From JAJYSO01 sp964451785 (lineage in GTDB: Bacteria; Bacteroidota; Bacteroidia; Flavobacteriales; Flavobacteriaceae): a stretch of 38,956 bases of DNA. Below the pieces are notes generated by a model, which had not been told where the DNA came from, did no database searches, and worked only from the letters and a program-made list of their open reading frames with translations. Made by a program: the position numbers and the translations under genes. Numbering within the stretch: the first letter of the stretch is position 1; the number at the start of each line of letters is the position of its first letter. This document shows positions 5,997-13,791 of the stretch, piece by piece. The stretch lies in the NCBI GenBank assembly GCA_964451785.1, contig CAYVJG010000029.1, forward strand, positions 1-38,956, written 5' to 3'.

Positions 5997-7802
5997 TTAG
6001 AAACAATAAGCATTGGCAGCAATAACGCGATCGGCAATTGTGTTTTGAATGTCGGCAACATTAGGATAGTGTCGCTGTTTAGTGAAACGTTTAAGACCTA
6101 ACAATAGCATTTTTTGTTTATCACCAGAAGCCATAGAAACAATGGCATTTTCAGCTTTTCCTCTACTCAATTGTACCGCGCGATAAACGGCTAATTGCGC
6201 CATGGCAATTTGCGCTTTAGCTTGCTCTTGAGATTGAGTTGTTAACAACTTTTCAACACGAAGCACAACTGACTCTGCATTATAAGTGGCGATGAGGATA
6301 TCGGCAGCATCCATCAGTACATGTTGATGCGTGGTGAGTTGAGTGCTGTATTCTTTTACGGCACTGCCAGCCACCATCAAAAATAGTTTTTTTAGGTTTT
6401 CAACTAGACGTTTCTCTTCTCCTAGAGGGCTTGTGTCATCTGATTGGTTAAAATCTGGAATAGCAGTAAGTTCGTTTTGCACTGCTTTGGTGGCTGAGAG
6501 TAAATCGAGTTTACCTTTGAGTGCCTTTTTGAGCAACATCCCTACAGCGTGCATGCGGTTAATTTCGTTGGTGCCTTCATAGATACGAGGAATTCGAGCA
6601 TCGCGCCAGGCGGCTTCCATCGGGCAATCTTTTGAATAACCAATGCCTCCAAAAATTTGTAAGCCCTCATCAGCACAATCTTGTGAATCTTCTGAACAAG
6701 ACACTTTGAGTAGGGAACATTCAACAGCAAAATTTTCAACAGCTTTAAGCTTAGCTGCTTCAGGCGAAAGTTCTTTTTCGGCTTGTAATTTTTTAGAGTG
6801 TAACTCGATGAGGTGTGCTAAGCGATACACAGCAGATTCTCCTACATAAGCACGTGTAGCCATAATGGCTAGCTTGCCTTTAATAGCTTCAAAGTCGGCT
6901 ATTTTTTGTTTAAATTGTTGACGTTCGTTAGCATAAATTACGGCCTGTGAAATCACGCGACGTTGGGCATCTAAACAGGCGGCTGCCAAACGGATACGTC
7001 CTATATTTAAAATATTCATGGCTATTTTAAAGCCTTTATTGCGTGTTGCTAACATGTTTTCAACAGGTACTTTGGTATTGTCAAAGAAAACTTGTCGCGT
7101 TGAAGAAGAATGAATTCCCAATTTCTGCTCTTCTTCGCCTAAGGTGATGCCATTTGGTGCAGATTTGTCGTATTCAACGATAAATGCAGAGAGGTATTTG
7201 TCATCTTCAATACGGGCAAAAACGATAAAGGTATGGGCAAATCCTGAGTTTGAAATCCACATTTTTTGACCGCTGATGAGGTAGTGTTTTCCGTCATCAG
7301 AACGTACAGCTTTAGTTTTTCCGGAGTTAGCATCGCTTCCGGCGCTAGGTTCTGTCAGTGCATAAGCTCCAAACCATTCGCCAGTAGCTAATTGTGGGAG
7401 ATATTTTTGCTTTTGTTCAGCGGTACCGTAAAGTACAATCGGTAAGGTGCCGATGCCGGTGTGTGCACCAAAAGCGGTGCCGGCTGAGCCTGTAGCTCCG
7501 GAAAAGTAATCGGTAACGAGCATAGAGGATACAAAATCCATCCCCATGCCTTGATATGCTTCGGGAACGGCCACCCCGAGTAAACCGAGTTGACCGGCCT
7601 TTTTTAAAATTTCTTGTGTGAGGTTGTAATCGTGCTCTTCAAAACGTTTTTTGACGGGTACAATCTCGCGGTCTACGAAATCTTTTACTGTATCGCGCAT
7701 CATGATTTGTTCTTCAGTAAAATCTTCGGGTGTAAAAACGTCTTGACAGTTAGATTGACGGATAAGGAATTCACCACCTTTTAAAAGCGCATTTTTGGTC
7801 AT
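5997..7802 (-). CDS. fadE: Acyl-CoA dehydrogenase with C-terminal extension (FadE-type)
   Basis: This 601-residue FAD enzyme catalyses the first step of beta-oxidation, acyl-CoA to trans-2-enoyl-CoA. The N-terminal helical domain is followed by the middle beta domain with YALTEPSAGSDANSG (FAD/acyl-CoA contact) and KMWISNSGFAHTFIVFARIE. The C-terminal domain has FGGIGYSKDCPMEAAWRDAR and IYEGTNEINR, whose Glu is the expected catalytic base. About 150 residues of helical extension follow, so it is longer than the ~380-residue short enzymes and resembles the ~590-600-residue group found with fadN and fadA. It is the last gene of the operon, 68 bases after the thiolase stop. Chain-length preference is unknown. 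Confidence 0.92.
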   Translation of the reverse strand: MTKNALLKGGEFLIRQSNCQDVFTPEDFTEEQIMMRDTVKDFVDREIVPVKKRFEEHDYNLTQEILKKAGQLGLLGVAVPEAYQGMGMDFVSSMLVTDYFSGATGSAGTAFGAHTGIGTLPIVLYGTAEQKQKYLPQLATGEWFGAYALTEPSAGSDANSGKTKAVRSDDGKHYLISGQKMWISNSGFAHTFIVFARIEDDKYLSAFIVEYDKSAPNGITLGEEEQKLGIHSSSTRQVFFDNTKVPVENMLATRNKGFKIAMNILNIGRIRLAAACLDAQRRVISQAVIYANERQQFKQKIADFEAIKGKLAIMATRAYVGESAVYRLAHLIELHSKKLQAEKELSPEAAKLKAVENFAVECSLLKVSCSEDSQDCADEGLQIFGGIGYSKDCPMEAAWRDARIPRIYEGTNEINRMHAVGMLLKKALKGKLDLLSATKAVQNELTAIPDFNQSDDTSPLGEEKRLVENLKKLFLMVAGSAVKEYSTQLTTHQHVLMDAADILIATYNAESVVLRVEKLLTTQSQEQAKAQIAMAQLAVYRAVQLSRGKAENAIVSMASGDKQKMLLLGLKRFTKQRHYPNVADIQNTIADRVIAANAYCF

Positions 7803-7870
7803 AGTTTAGTTGGATTAAGGAGGTTAATATAAATTGAAGTTACATATATTATCGCAGTTAAACAAGCCGA

Positions 7871-9058
7871 TTAGAATACTTCATAAATGCCGGCAGCACC
7901 TTGACCGGTGCCGACACACATGGTCACTAATGCGTGTTTGTTGTGCAGATTTTGTCTTTGCATTTCGTTTATGATTTGCACCGATAGTTTGGCGCCGGTA
8001 CAGCCCAGTGGATGTCCTAAAGCGATGGCGCCACCATTGACATTGACGATAGATTCATCTAACCCCAACTCACGAATAACCGCAACAGATTGCGAAGCAA
8101 AGGCCTCATTGAGTTCAACTAATTCGATGTTTTTCAGGCTTAAGCCTGCTTGCTTAAGGGCTTTAGGAACTGCTTTGGTTGGGCCTATACCCATAACACG
8201 CGGCTCAACTCCGGCAGGGGCATAGCTTACTAGTCGAGCAACAGGTTCAAGATTAAGTGATTTGACAAGGCGTTCACTCATCACTAGTGTAAATGCGGCA
8301 CCGTCACTCATTTGTGATGAGTTGCCCGCTGTGACACAACCGCCTTGGGCAAACACCGGACGCAGCTTAGCTAAAACTTCTAAAGACGTGTCGGCACGCG
8401 GCCCTTCATCTCGAGTCAAAGTGTAAGCCTTAGTTTGCTTTTGACCAGCTTTATCGAGGTAGGTTTCCTGTATGTTGATAGGTACAATTTGATCATCAAA
8501 TCTATTTTCAGCTTGTGCTTTGAGGGCTTTTTGATGTGAGTTATAAGCAAAGCGATCTTGGTCTTCGCGAGAAACTTTGAATTGCTTAGCCACCTCTTCG
8601 GCCGTTAAGCCCATGTTCCAATAATAATCTTTGTGGCCGGCTTGTGCCAGTTCATAACTCGGCACGGGTTTATAGCCACCCATTGGGATATAGCTCATGC
8701 TCTCAGCTCCACCGGCAATGATACAATCGGCCATGCCACTTTGAATTTTTGCGGAGGCAATAGCGATGGTTTCTAAACCGGATGAGCAATAACGGTTGAC
8801 AGTCATTCCGGGGATATCCACGTTGTTAAGAGCCATTAACGAAATGAATCGCCCCATGTTTAAGCCTTGTTCGGCTTCGGGCATGGCATTGCCAACAATG
8901 ATATCATCGATTAGGTTTTTGTCGAGTGCAGGGGTTTGTTCAAGTAAATATTGAATGGTTTCGGCAGCTAATTCATCAGGGCGTTTAAAGCGAAACATGC
9001 CCCGAGGCGCTTTGCCGACAGCGGTACGAAATCCTTTGATTATATATGCAGTATTCAT
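7871..9058 (-). CDS. fadA: Acetyl-CoA acyltransferase (3-ketoacyl-CoA thiolase)
   Basis: This 395-residue thiolase performs the last step of beta-oxidation, splitting 3-ketoacyl-CoA to acetyl-CoA and a shortened acyl-CoA. The nucleophile is Cys91 in NRYCSSGLETIAIA. The C-terminal active-site signatures are the His of GGAIALGHPLGCTGA and the second Cys of TMCVGTGQGAAG. Length matches the family. It is the middle gene of the operon, 93 bases after fadN and 68 before fadE. Because the neighbours encode the other beta-oxidation steps, a degradative thiolase is more likely than a biosynthetic acetoacetyl-CoA thiolase. Confidence 0.94.
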   Translation of the reverse strand: MNTAYIIKGFRTAVGKAPRGMFRFKRPDELAAETIQYLLEQTPALDKNLIDDIIVGNAMPEAEQGLNMGRFISLMALNNVDIPGMTVNRYCSSGLETIAIASAKIQSGMADCIIAGGAESMSYIPMGGYKPVPSYELAQAGHKDYYWNMGLTAEEVAKQFKVSREDQDRFAYNSHQKALKAQAENRFDDQIVPINIQETYLDKAGQKQTKAYTLTRDEGPRADTSLEVLAKLRPVFAQGGCVTAGNSSQMSDGAAFTLVMSERLVKSLNLEPVARLVSYAPAGVEPRVMGIGPTKAVPKALKQAGLSLKNIELVELNEAFASQSVAVIRELGLDESIVNVNGGAIALGHPLGCTGAKLSVQIINEMQRQNLHNKHALVTMCVGTGQGAAGIYEVF

Positions 9059-9151
9059 AGGTTAAGTTTTTTAGAAGAGGTGAGATTAGTGAGTTGTTAA
9101 GCTTATACACTAACTTTTCTCATCTAGTTTAATTTTATGGTTACAGGCGAT

Positions 9152-11557
9152 TTAATTTCGGAGCGGTTTTCCTGTTTTGAGCATGTGTTGCAAGCGTTCT
9201 AAAGTTTTGCGTTCACCACAAAGCGATAAGAAAGCTTCGCGTTCTAAGTCGAGTAAATACTGTTCACTAACGAGCGTATGTTCTGATAAATCACCTCCAG
9301 CCATGACGTAAGCCAATTTGTTAGTAATTTTTTCATCGTAAGCACTGATGTAATTGCCGGTGAGCATTTGATTAGTACCTACAATAAAAGGCCCTAAAGC
9401 TTGTTTGCCTAAGACTTTGATGTCGCGGCGTTGTAGCGGTTGGGTGTAACCGGCTTCAGCTAAGAGAAGTGCTTGCTGTTTAGCGATGGCTAGTTGCCGA
9501 TCTTTGCTGACAACAACGATATCCTTTCCGGGTTGCATAATTTTTAAATCATAAGCTTCATGAGCAGATGTCGATACTTTGGCCATGGCAATGGTGAGCA
9601 GGTGATCGCGCAGACGATTGAGCTCAACATCGCCTTTGGCAAATGAATCACTGGCGCGCAAAGTCATTTCTTTAGTGCCGCCACCACCGGGAATTAATCC
9701 GACACCGACTTCAACTAAACCGATGTAAGTTTCTGCCGCAGCCACAATTCGGTCAGCGTGTAATGACAATTCACAGCCACCGCCTAGGGTTAGGGCATGT
9801 GGAGCCGATACCGTTGGAATTGACGAATAGCGCATACGCATAGAGGTGTTTTGAAAATAACGAACCGCATAATCGAGTTCGTCATAATCTTGTTCGGCAG
9901 CCATCATAAGAATTAAGCCGATGTTGGCGCCGGCAGAAAAATTGTTACCGTCGTTATACAGCACTAAACCGCGGTAATCTTTTTCGGCAATGTCAATAGC
10001 TTTGTTGATGCCATCGAGCACATCGCCGCCGATGACGTTCATCTTACTGCGGAATTCGACGTTTAAAATGCCATCGCCTAAATCTTCAACCACCAGATTT
10101 TCATTTTCAAACACACTGTGCTTCTCGCGGATGTTGTTGAGAATGATAAAACTGTCTTGTCCGGGAATTTTAACATGTTCTTTTTGACGACTGTCGTAAT
10201 AGTAAGTTTGACCTTCCTTTACGGTGTAAAATTGTTGTTTTCCGGCAGTTTGCATGGCTGTAATCCAATCGGATACTTGGAAACCTTCATTTTTTATTAG
10301 CTGAATGCCGGCATCGAGACCCAGTGCATCCCAGATTTGAAAAGGACCGTGTTCCCAACCAAAACCAGCCTGCATAGCGTGATCAATTTTATAGACTTCA
10401 TCACTGATTTCGGGAATGCGTTGTGCGGCATAAGCGAGCAGAGCCGCAAAATGCTGACGGTAAAATTTTCCGGCTTTCCCTGAATCTGCTAGCAGTAATT
10501 TATAGCGATTACTGAGCTTAGAAATAGCTTTTGTTTTTTCGAGTACATCAAACTTTGCCGATTGACGTTTGCGGTAAGTCATGCTGGTTAAATCGAGTGT
10601 TTTGATTTCACTTTGACCATTTTTACCTTTAATTTTTTTGTAGAAACCTTGCCCGGTTTTACTGCCAAACCAGTTGTGTTCAATCATTTTTTTAATAAAA
10701 TCAGGGAGAGCAAAAACAGAGCGTTGTTCATCTTGTGGTAGTCCTTGGTATAAGCCGTTGGCTACATGAACTAAAGTGTCTAACCCGACAACGTCCACTG
10801 TGCGGAAGGTGGCTGATTTTGGGCGTCCTATAGCTGGACCGGTAAGCTTATCGATTTCTTCAACAGTCAAATTAGAAGAATGGACGCTGTGAAAAAGATG
10901 CATAATGCTAAAAATACCAATACGGTTGCCGATAAAGGCAGGGGTATCTTTAGCGATAACTGTTTTCTTCCCCAAAAAGTGGTTGCCGTAATCGGCTAAA
11001 AAATCTATGACTTCTGTAGCAGTATCGGGACTAGGAATAATTTCGAGAAGACGCAAATAACGCGGCGGATTAAAAAAATGAGTTCCGCAAAAGTGTTGTT
11101 TAAAATCATCACTTCGACCTTGACTCATCAGGTGAATAGGGATTCCAGAGGTGTTTGAAGTAACCAGAGTGCCGGGTTTGCGATGCGCTTCAACCAAATC
11201 AAAAACCTGTTGTTTGATTTTTAAATTTTCAGTAACCACCTCGATGATCCAATCGACTTTGCTGAGTTGGTCACCATCATCTTCAAGATTGCCAGTGTGA
11301 ATGCGCGAGGCAAATTTTTTGTGATAAATCGGTGAGGGGTTGCGTTTTAAGGCGACTTGTAGGGCTTGGTTGACAATGCGATTTCGTACGACTTTATCTT
11401 GTAAACTCAGTCTTTTTTTTTCTTCATCAGGAGTGAGTGAGCGCGGTACAATATCGAGTAAAGTGACTTGCACGCCAATGTTGGCAAAGTGACAGGCAAT
11501 GGCGCTGCCCATAATTCCTGACCCAATAACGGCTATATGACGAATAGATCTTTTCAT
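9152..11557 (-). CDS. fadN: Bifunctional 3-hydroxyacyl-CoA dehydrogenase / enoyl-CoA hydratase (FadN-type)
   Basis: This 801-residue bifunctional enzyme has the dehydrogenase half first. The NAD-binding loop GSGIMG (12-17) starts it, the His of CGTHFFNPPRYLRLLEII is the catalytic base, and two 3HCDH C-terminal segments extend to about 440. The enoyl-CoA hydratase/crotonase half follows, at about 490-690, with LYNDGNNFSAGANIGLI and ALTLGGGCELSLHADRIVAA. This order is that of Bacillus-type FadN and opposite to that of E. coli FadB. It is the first gene of a fadN-fadA-fadE operon in the same order as in Bacillus subtilis. No TetR- or MarR-family regulator lies next to it within the window. Confidence 0.93.
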   Translation of the reverse strand: MKRSIRHIAVIGSGIMGSAIACHFANIGVQVTLLDIVPRSLTPDEEKKRLSLQDKVVRNRIVNQALQVALKRNPSPIYHKKFASRIHTGNLEDDGDQLSKVDWIIEVVTENLKIKQQVFDLVEAHRKPGTLVTSNTSGIPIHLMSQGRSDDFKQHFCGTHFFNPPRYLRLLEIIPSPDTATEVIDFLADYGNHFLGKKTVIAKDTPAFIGNRIGIFSIMHLFHSVHSSNLTVEEIDKLTGPAIGRPKSATFRTVDVVGLDTLVHVANGLYQGLPQDEQRSVFALPDFIKKMIEHNWFGSKTGQGFYKKIKGKNGQSEIKTLDLTSMTYRKRQSAKFDVLEKTKAISKLSNRYKLLLADSGKAGKFYRQHFAALLAYAAQRIPEISDEVYKIDHAMQAGFGWEHGPFQIWDALGLDAGIQLIKNEGFQVSDWITAMQTAGKQQFYTVKEGQTYYYDSRQKEHVKIPGQDSFIILNNIREKHSVFENENLVVEDLGDGILNVEFRSKMNVIGGDVLDGINKAIDIAEKDYRGLVLYNDGNNFSAGANIGLILMMAAEQDYDELDYAVRYFQNTSMRMRYSSIPTVSAPHALTLGGGCELSLHADRIVAAAETYIGLVEVGVGLIPGGGGTKEMTLRASDSFAKGDVELNRLRDHLLTIAMAKVSTSAHEAYDLKIMQPGKDIVVVSKDRQLAIAKQQALLLAEAGYTQPLQRRDIKVLGKQALGPFIVGTNQMLTGNYISAYDEKITNKLAYVMAGGDLSEHTLVSEQYLLDLEREAFLSLCGERKTLERLQHMLKTGKPLRN

Positions 11558-11585
11558 AAGTTTGGTTTTGCGGGTTTAGTTTAAG

Positions 11586-11642
11586 TTATACCAATTAAAA
11601 TTGTGTTTTAGTCCAATTTACAATATTTTCTACAGGTATAAT
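11586..11642. repeat. 57-bp MITE-like element, copy 1
   Basis: The element begins TTATACC and ends GGTATAAT, giving 7-bp perfect terminal inverted repeats. It matches 28330-28385 in 49 of 57 aligned positions, with one single-base gap. It lies in the 369-base gap between the divergent fadN and cmk genes (11558-11926), which is otherwise A/T-rich with no gene visible. The similarity continues weakly to about 11655 (CTAATTTACTA). Confidence 0.65.
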
Positions 11643-11872
11643 GAGCTAATTTACTAACTTTTTTTCACTAGAATTGATTCTTTTTAAACAAAAACAGATG
11701 AATTGGTGTAGAATCGAAACATGTGATTTAGTGTTAGTTTGAAAGCATTAGCTATGGCACAATTTACTAAAAAATCTATTCTTTTTAATCTTTTATAAAC
11801 GTTTTTTAAGAGCCGTTTGAGCGTGAAGTTTTGGGTTTGAAGTTAGAGGAAAGGAATAATGGAACGAAACAG

Positions 11873-11901
11873 TTGTAAGTACAAAGAAACCGTTATTTTT
11901 G
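11873..11901 (+). promoter_or_regulatory. Candidate promoter of cmk (TTG, 18 bases, TATTTTTG)
   Basis: TTG at 11873-11875 and TATTTTTG at 11894-11901 fit the Bacteroidota TTG / TAnnTTTG promoter with an 18-base spacer. They lie 25 bases ahead of the cmk start codon. Confidence 0.5.
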
Positions 11902-11926
11902 TTGTTTACTTTCAAATTAGGTTTAC

Positions 11927-12616
11927 ATGAAAAAGATAGTCATTGCCATTGACGGCTATTCATCGACAGGGAAAAGTACTGTAGCGAAAGCGTTAGCGAA
12001 GGCTTTAGGATATGTTTATGTAGATACAGGAGCGATGTATAGGGCGGTGGCGCTTTTTGCTTTGCGCGCGGGTTTGGTGACAGACAAAGGCGTGGAGAAA
12101 GAAGCTTTGATTGCGCGTTTGTCAGAGGTGAAGCTTCGCTTTGTATTTAATGCGGCATTAGGCTTTGGAGAGATGCACTTGAATGGTGAAAATGTAGAAC
12201 AGGAAATTAGAGGAATGGCCGTATCGCAAGTGGTGAGCAAAGTGGCGCAAATACCTGAGGTACGTGCTCTATTGGTGGAGCAACAACAGGCTATGGGAAA
12301 GGATAAAGCTGTGGTGATGGACGGTCGCGATATAGGGACGGTGGTGTTTCCTGAAGCTGAATTAAAGTTGTTTATGACGGCATCGCCAAAAATTAGAGCT
12401 GAGCGTCGTTTTGCAGAGTTGACTGCTAAAGGAGAGAAGGTCAACTTTGATGAGGTGTTACAAAATATTGAGGAGCGTGACTATGTAGATACTACGCGTA
12501 AAGATTCACCTTTGGTTAAAGCTGAAGACGCTGTTGAAATTGACAATTCAAATCTATCACGTGAAGCGCAATTTGAAAAATTATTAACCTTGGCTAAAGC
12601 GCGAATGATAGCTTAG
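11927..12616 (+). CDS. cmk: Cytidylate kinase
   Basis: This 229-residue enzyme phosphorylates CMP and dCMP using ATP in pyrimidine nucleotide metabolism in the cytosol. The P-loop is GYSSTGKST (10-18). The segment YVDTGAMYRAVALFAL contains the substrate-contacting Asp-Thr-Gly, and VVMDGRDIGTVVFPEAELK is the conserved CMP-binding segment. The LID region with arginines (RRFAELTAKGE and ERDYVDTTRKDSPL) is complete. Length is normal for the family. The ATG at 11927 sits directly before the P-loop strand. The downstream gene on the same strand starts 99 bases later, and rpsA follows. Linkage of cmk and rpsA is common in bacteria, although here another gene lies between them. Confidence 0.96.
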   Translation: MKKIVIAIDGYSSTGKSTVAKALAKALGYVYVDTGAMYRAVALFALRAGLVTDKGVEKEALIARLSEVKLRFVFNAALGFGEMHLNGENVEQEIRGMAVSQVVSKVAQIPEVRALLVEQQQAMGKDKAVVMDGRDIGTVVFPEAELKLFMTASPKIRAERRFAELTAKGEKVNFDEVLQNIEERDYVDTTRKDSPLVKAEDAVEIDNSNLSREAQFEKLLTLAKARMIA

Positions 12617-12715
12617 ATGAGCTTGTCTAAAACTTAAATAAAATTCGTATTATTGTGTGAGTTAGAACTTTAGTTGGTTCTGTTGATAAAAACAATCAAT
12701 CTTAAAAACACAATT

Positions 12716-13555
12716 ATGAAACGAATTTGTTTAACACTATTACTTTTTGGAGGGCTGAGTATAGGCATGGCCGCTCAAGAATTTCACATGCCCGCTGCGA
12801 GTCCGAGTGTGTCGCTAAATCAACAATTTTCCACATCTTTTATACAGATTGATTACAGTAGACCCGGGGTGAAAGGCCGGTCAATTTTTGGTGAGCTAAT
12901 TCCGTATGGGAAAGTGTGGCGTACCGGAGCAAATGCAGCTACCAAAATTACTTTTGGGGAACCTGTGATTATCGATGGCAAAGAAGTGGCTGCCGGGAGT
13001 TATGCTTTATATACTATTCCGGGAAAAAAGCAGTGGGAAGTCATTTTGAATACAGGAATCAAAAACTGGGGTGCTGCGGGATATGATGCAAAAGACGATG
13101 TGGTACGTGTTGCTGTTCCGGTAAAACAACTTTCTAAGTCGCAAGAAAGTATGCGGATTAGTCTTGAAGATTTGACTAATAATTCAGCTAACTTAGTGAT
13201 TACATGGGCTGATACTAAAGTAGAATTGCCTATAAAAGCCGATAATAACGCGCGTATTTTTGCCCATTTAGAAAAAGCCTTAGAAGGAGATAAGCCACCT
13301 TATGCTACAGCGGCGAAGTATTATTTAACGACAAATCACGAGCTAGATAAAGCCTTGAGTTATGCGCAAAAGGCGATAAATCAATCGCCAAAAGCTTTTT
13401 ATCTGTATTGGCTGGAGGCGCGTATTTACGAGCAATTGGGGCAGCATACAAAAGCATTAAAATCGGCTAAAAAAGCAGCAGATATGGCCAAAAATAATCC
13501 GGCATTTGCTTATGAATACCAAGCACACTACGAGCAATTAAAGGCTAAGCAGTAA
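12716..13555 (+). CDS. Secreted DUF2911 protein with C-terminal TPR-like region
   Basis: From the ATG at 12716 this is a 279-residue protein with a signal peptide (MKRICLTLLLFGGLSIGMAA, then QE). An upstream in-frame TTG would place extra polar residues before the signal and is less likely. The DUF2911 domain is recognisable in IDYSRPGVKGRSIFGELIPY, GKVWRTGANAATKITF and GSYALYTIPG (within about 30-175). From about 190 the protein is helical, with pairs such as ALSYAQKAINQSPKAFYLYW that look like tetratricopeptide repeats. DUF2911 proteins are common in Bacteroidota and of unknown function, presumably periplasmic or surface-exposed. The gene sits between cmk and rpsA, which gives no clue to its role. 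Confidence 0.85.
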   Translation: MKRICLTLLLFGGLSIGMAAQEFHMPAASPSVSLNQQFSTSFIQIDYSRPGVKGRSIFGELIPYGKVWRTGANAATKITFGEPVIIDGKEVAAGSYALYTIPGKKQWEVILNTGIKNWGAAGYDAKDDVVRVAVPVKQLSKSQESMRISLEDLTNNSANLVITWADTKVELPIKADNNARIFAHLEKALEGDKPPYATAAKYYLTTNHELDKALSYAQKAINQSPKAFYLYWLEARIYEQLGQHTKALKSAKKAADMAKNNPAFAYEYQAHYEQLKAKQ

Positions 13556-13660
13556 ATTGTTCAGGGGAAGAAAGGTTTTTGAAAATTTAAACACTTATAA
13601 TTAAGCAAGTTGAGTGTTTAATATTTTAGTTTTTATGAATAGATATTCTAATTTTAGTTG

Positions 13661-13668
13661 TATCTTTG
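13661..13668 (+). promoter_or_regulatory. rpsA: -7 box (TATCTTTG) of the rpsA promoter
   Basis: TATCTTTG is an exact TAnnTTTG match about 120 bases ahead of rpsA. The upstream TTG element is not evident. Transcription from here would give a leader of roughly 115 bases that starts within the hairpin described at 13671-13709. Confidence 0.6.
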
Positions 13669-13670
13669 CA

Positions 13671-13709
13671 CACTCTTTTTCACGGCCTTAAGAAAATTGG
13701 AAAAGAGTG
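13671..13709 (+). promoter_or_regulatory. Hairpin at the 5' end of the rpsA leader
   Basis: CACTCTTTTTC (13671-13681) can pair with GAAAAGAGTG (13700-13709), with one bulged T and an 18-base loop. The hairpin would lie at the very start of the rpsA transcript predicted from the box at 13661. It could protect the RNA or take part in S1 autoregulation; the sequence alone does not decide. Confidence 0.4.
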
Positions 13710-13791
13710 AAAACTACTATTTTAAACCTCTTCTATGTGCTGGCCGGTTGTATTTTCTAAATGCATATGGAATACAAATCTTTAATCAGCT

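Noticed and set aside
7908..8225. 105-codon plus-strand frame inside the thiolase gene
   Set aside because: Shadow of fadA; the conserved thiolase motifs are on the minus strand.
12016..12444. 142-codon antisense frame within cmk
   Set aside because: It is fully contained in a well-supported gene on the other strand.
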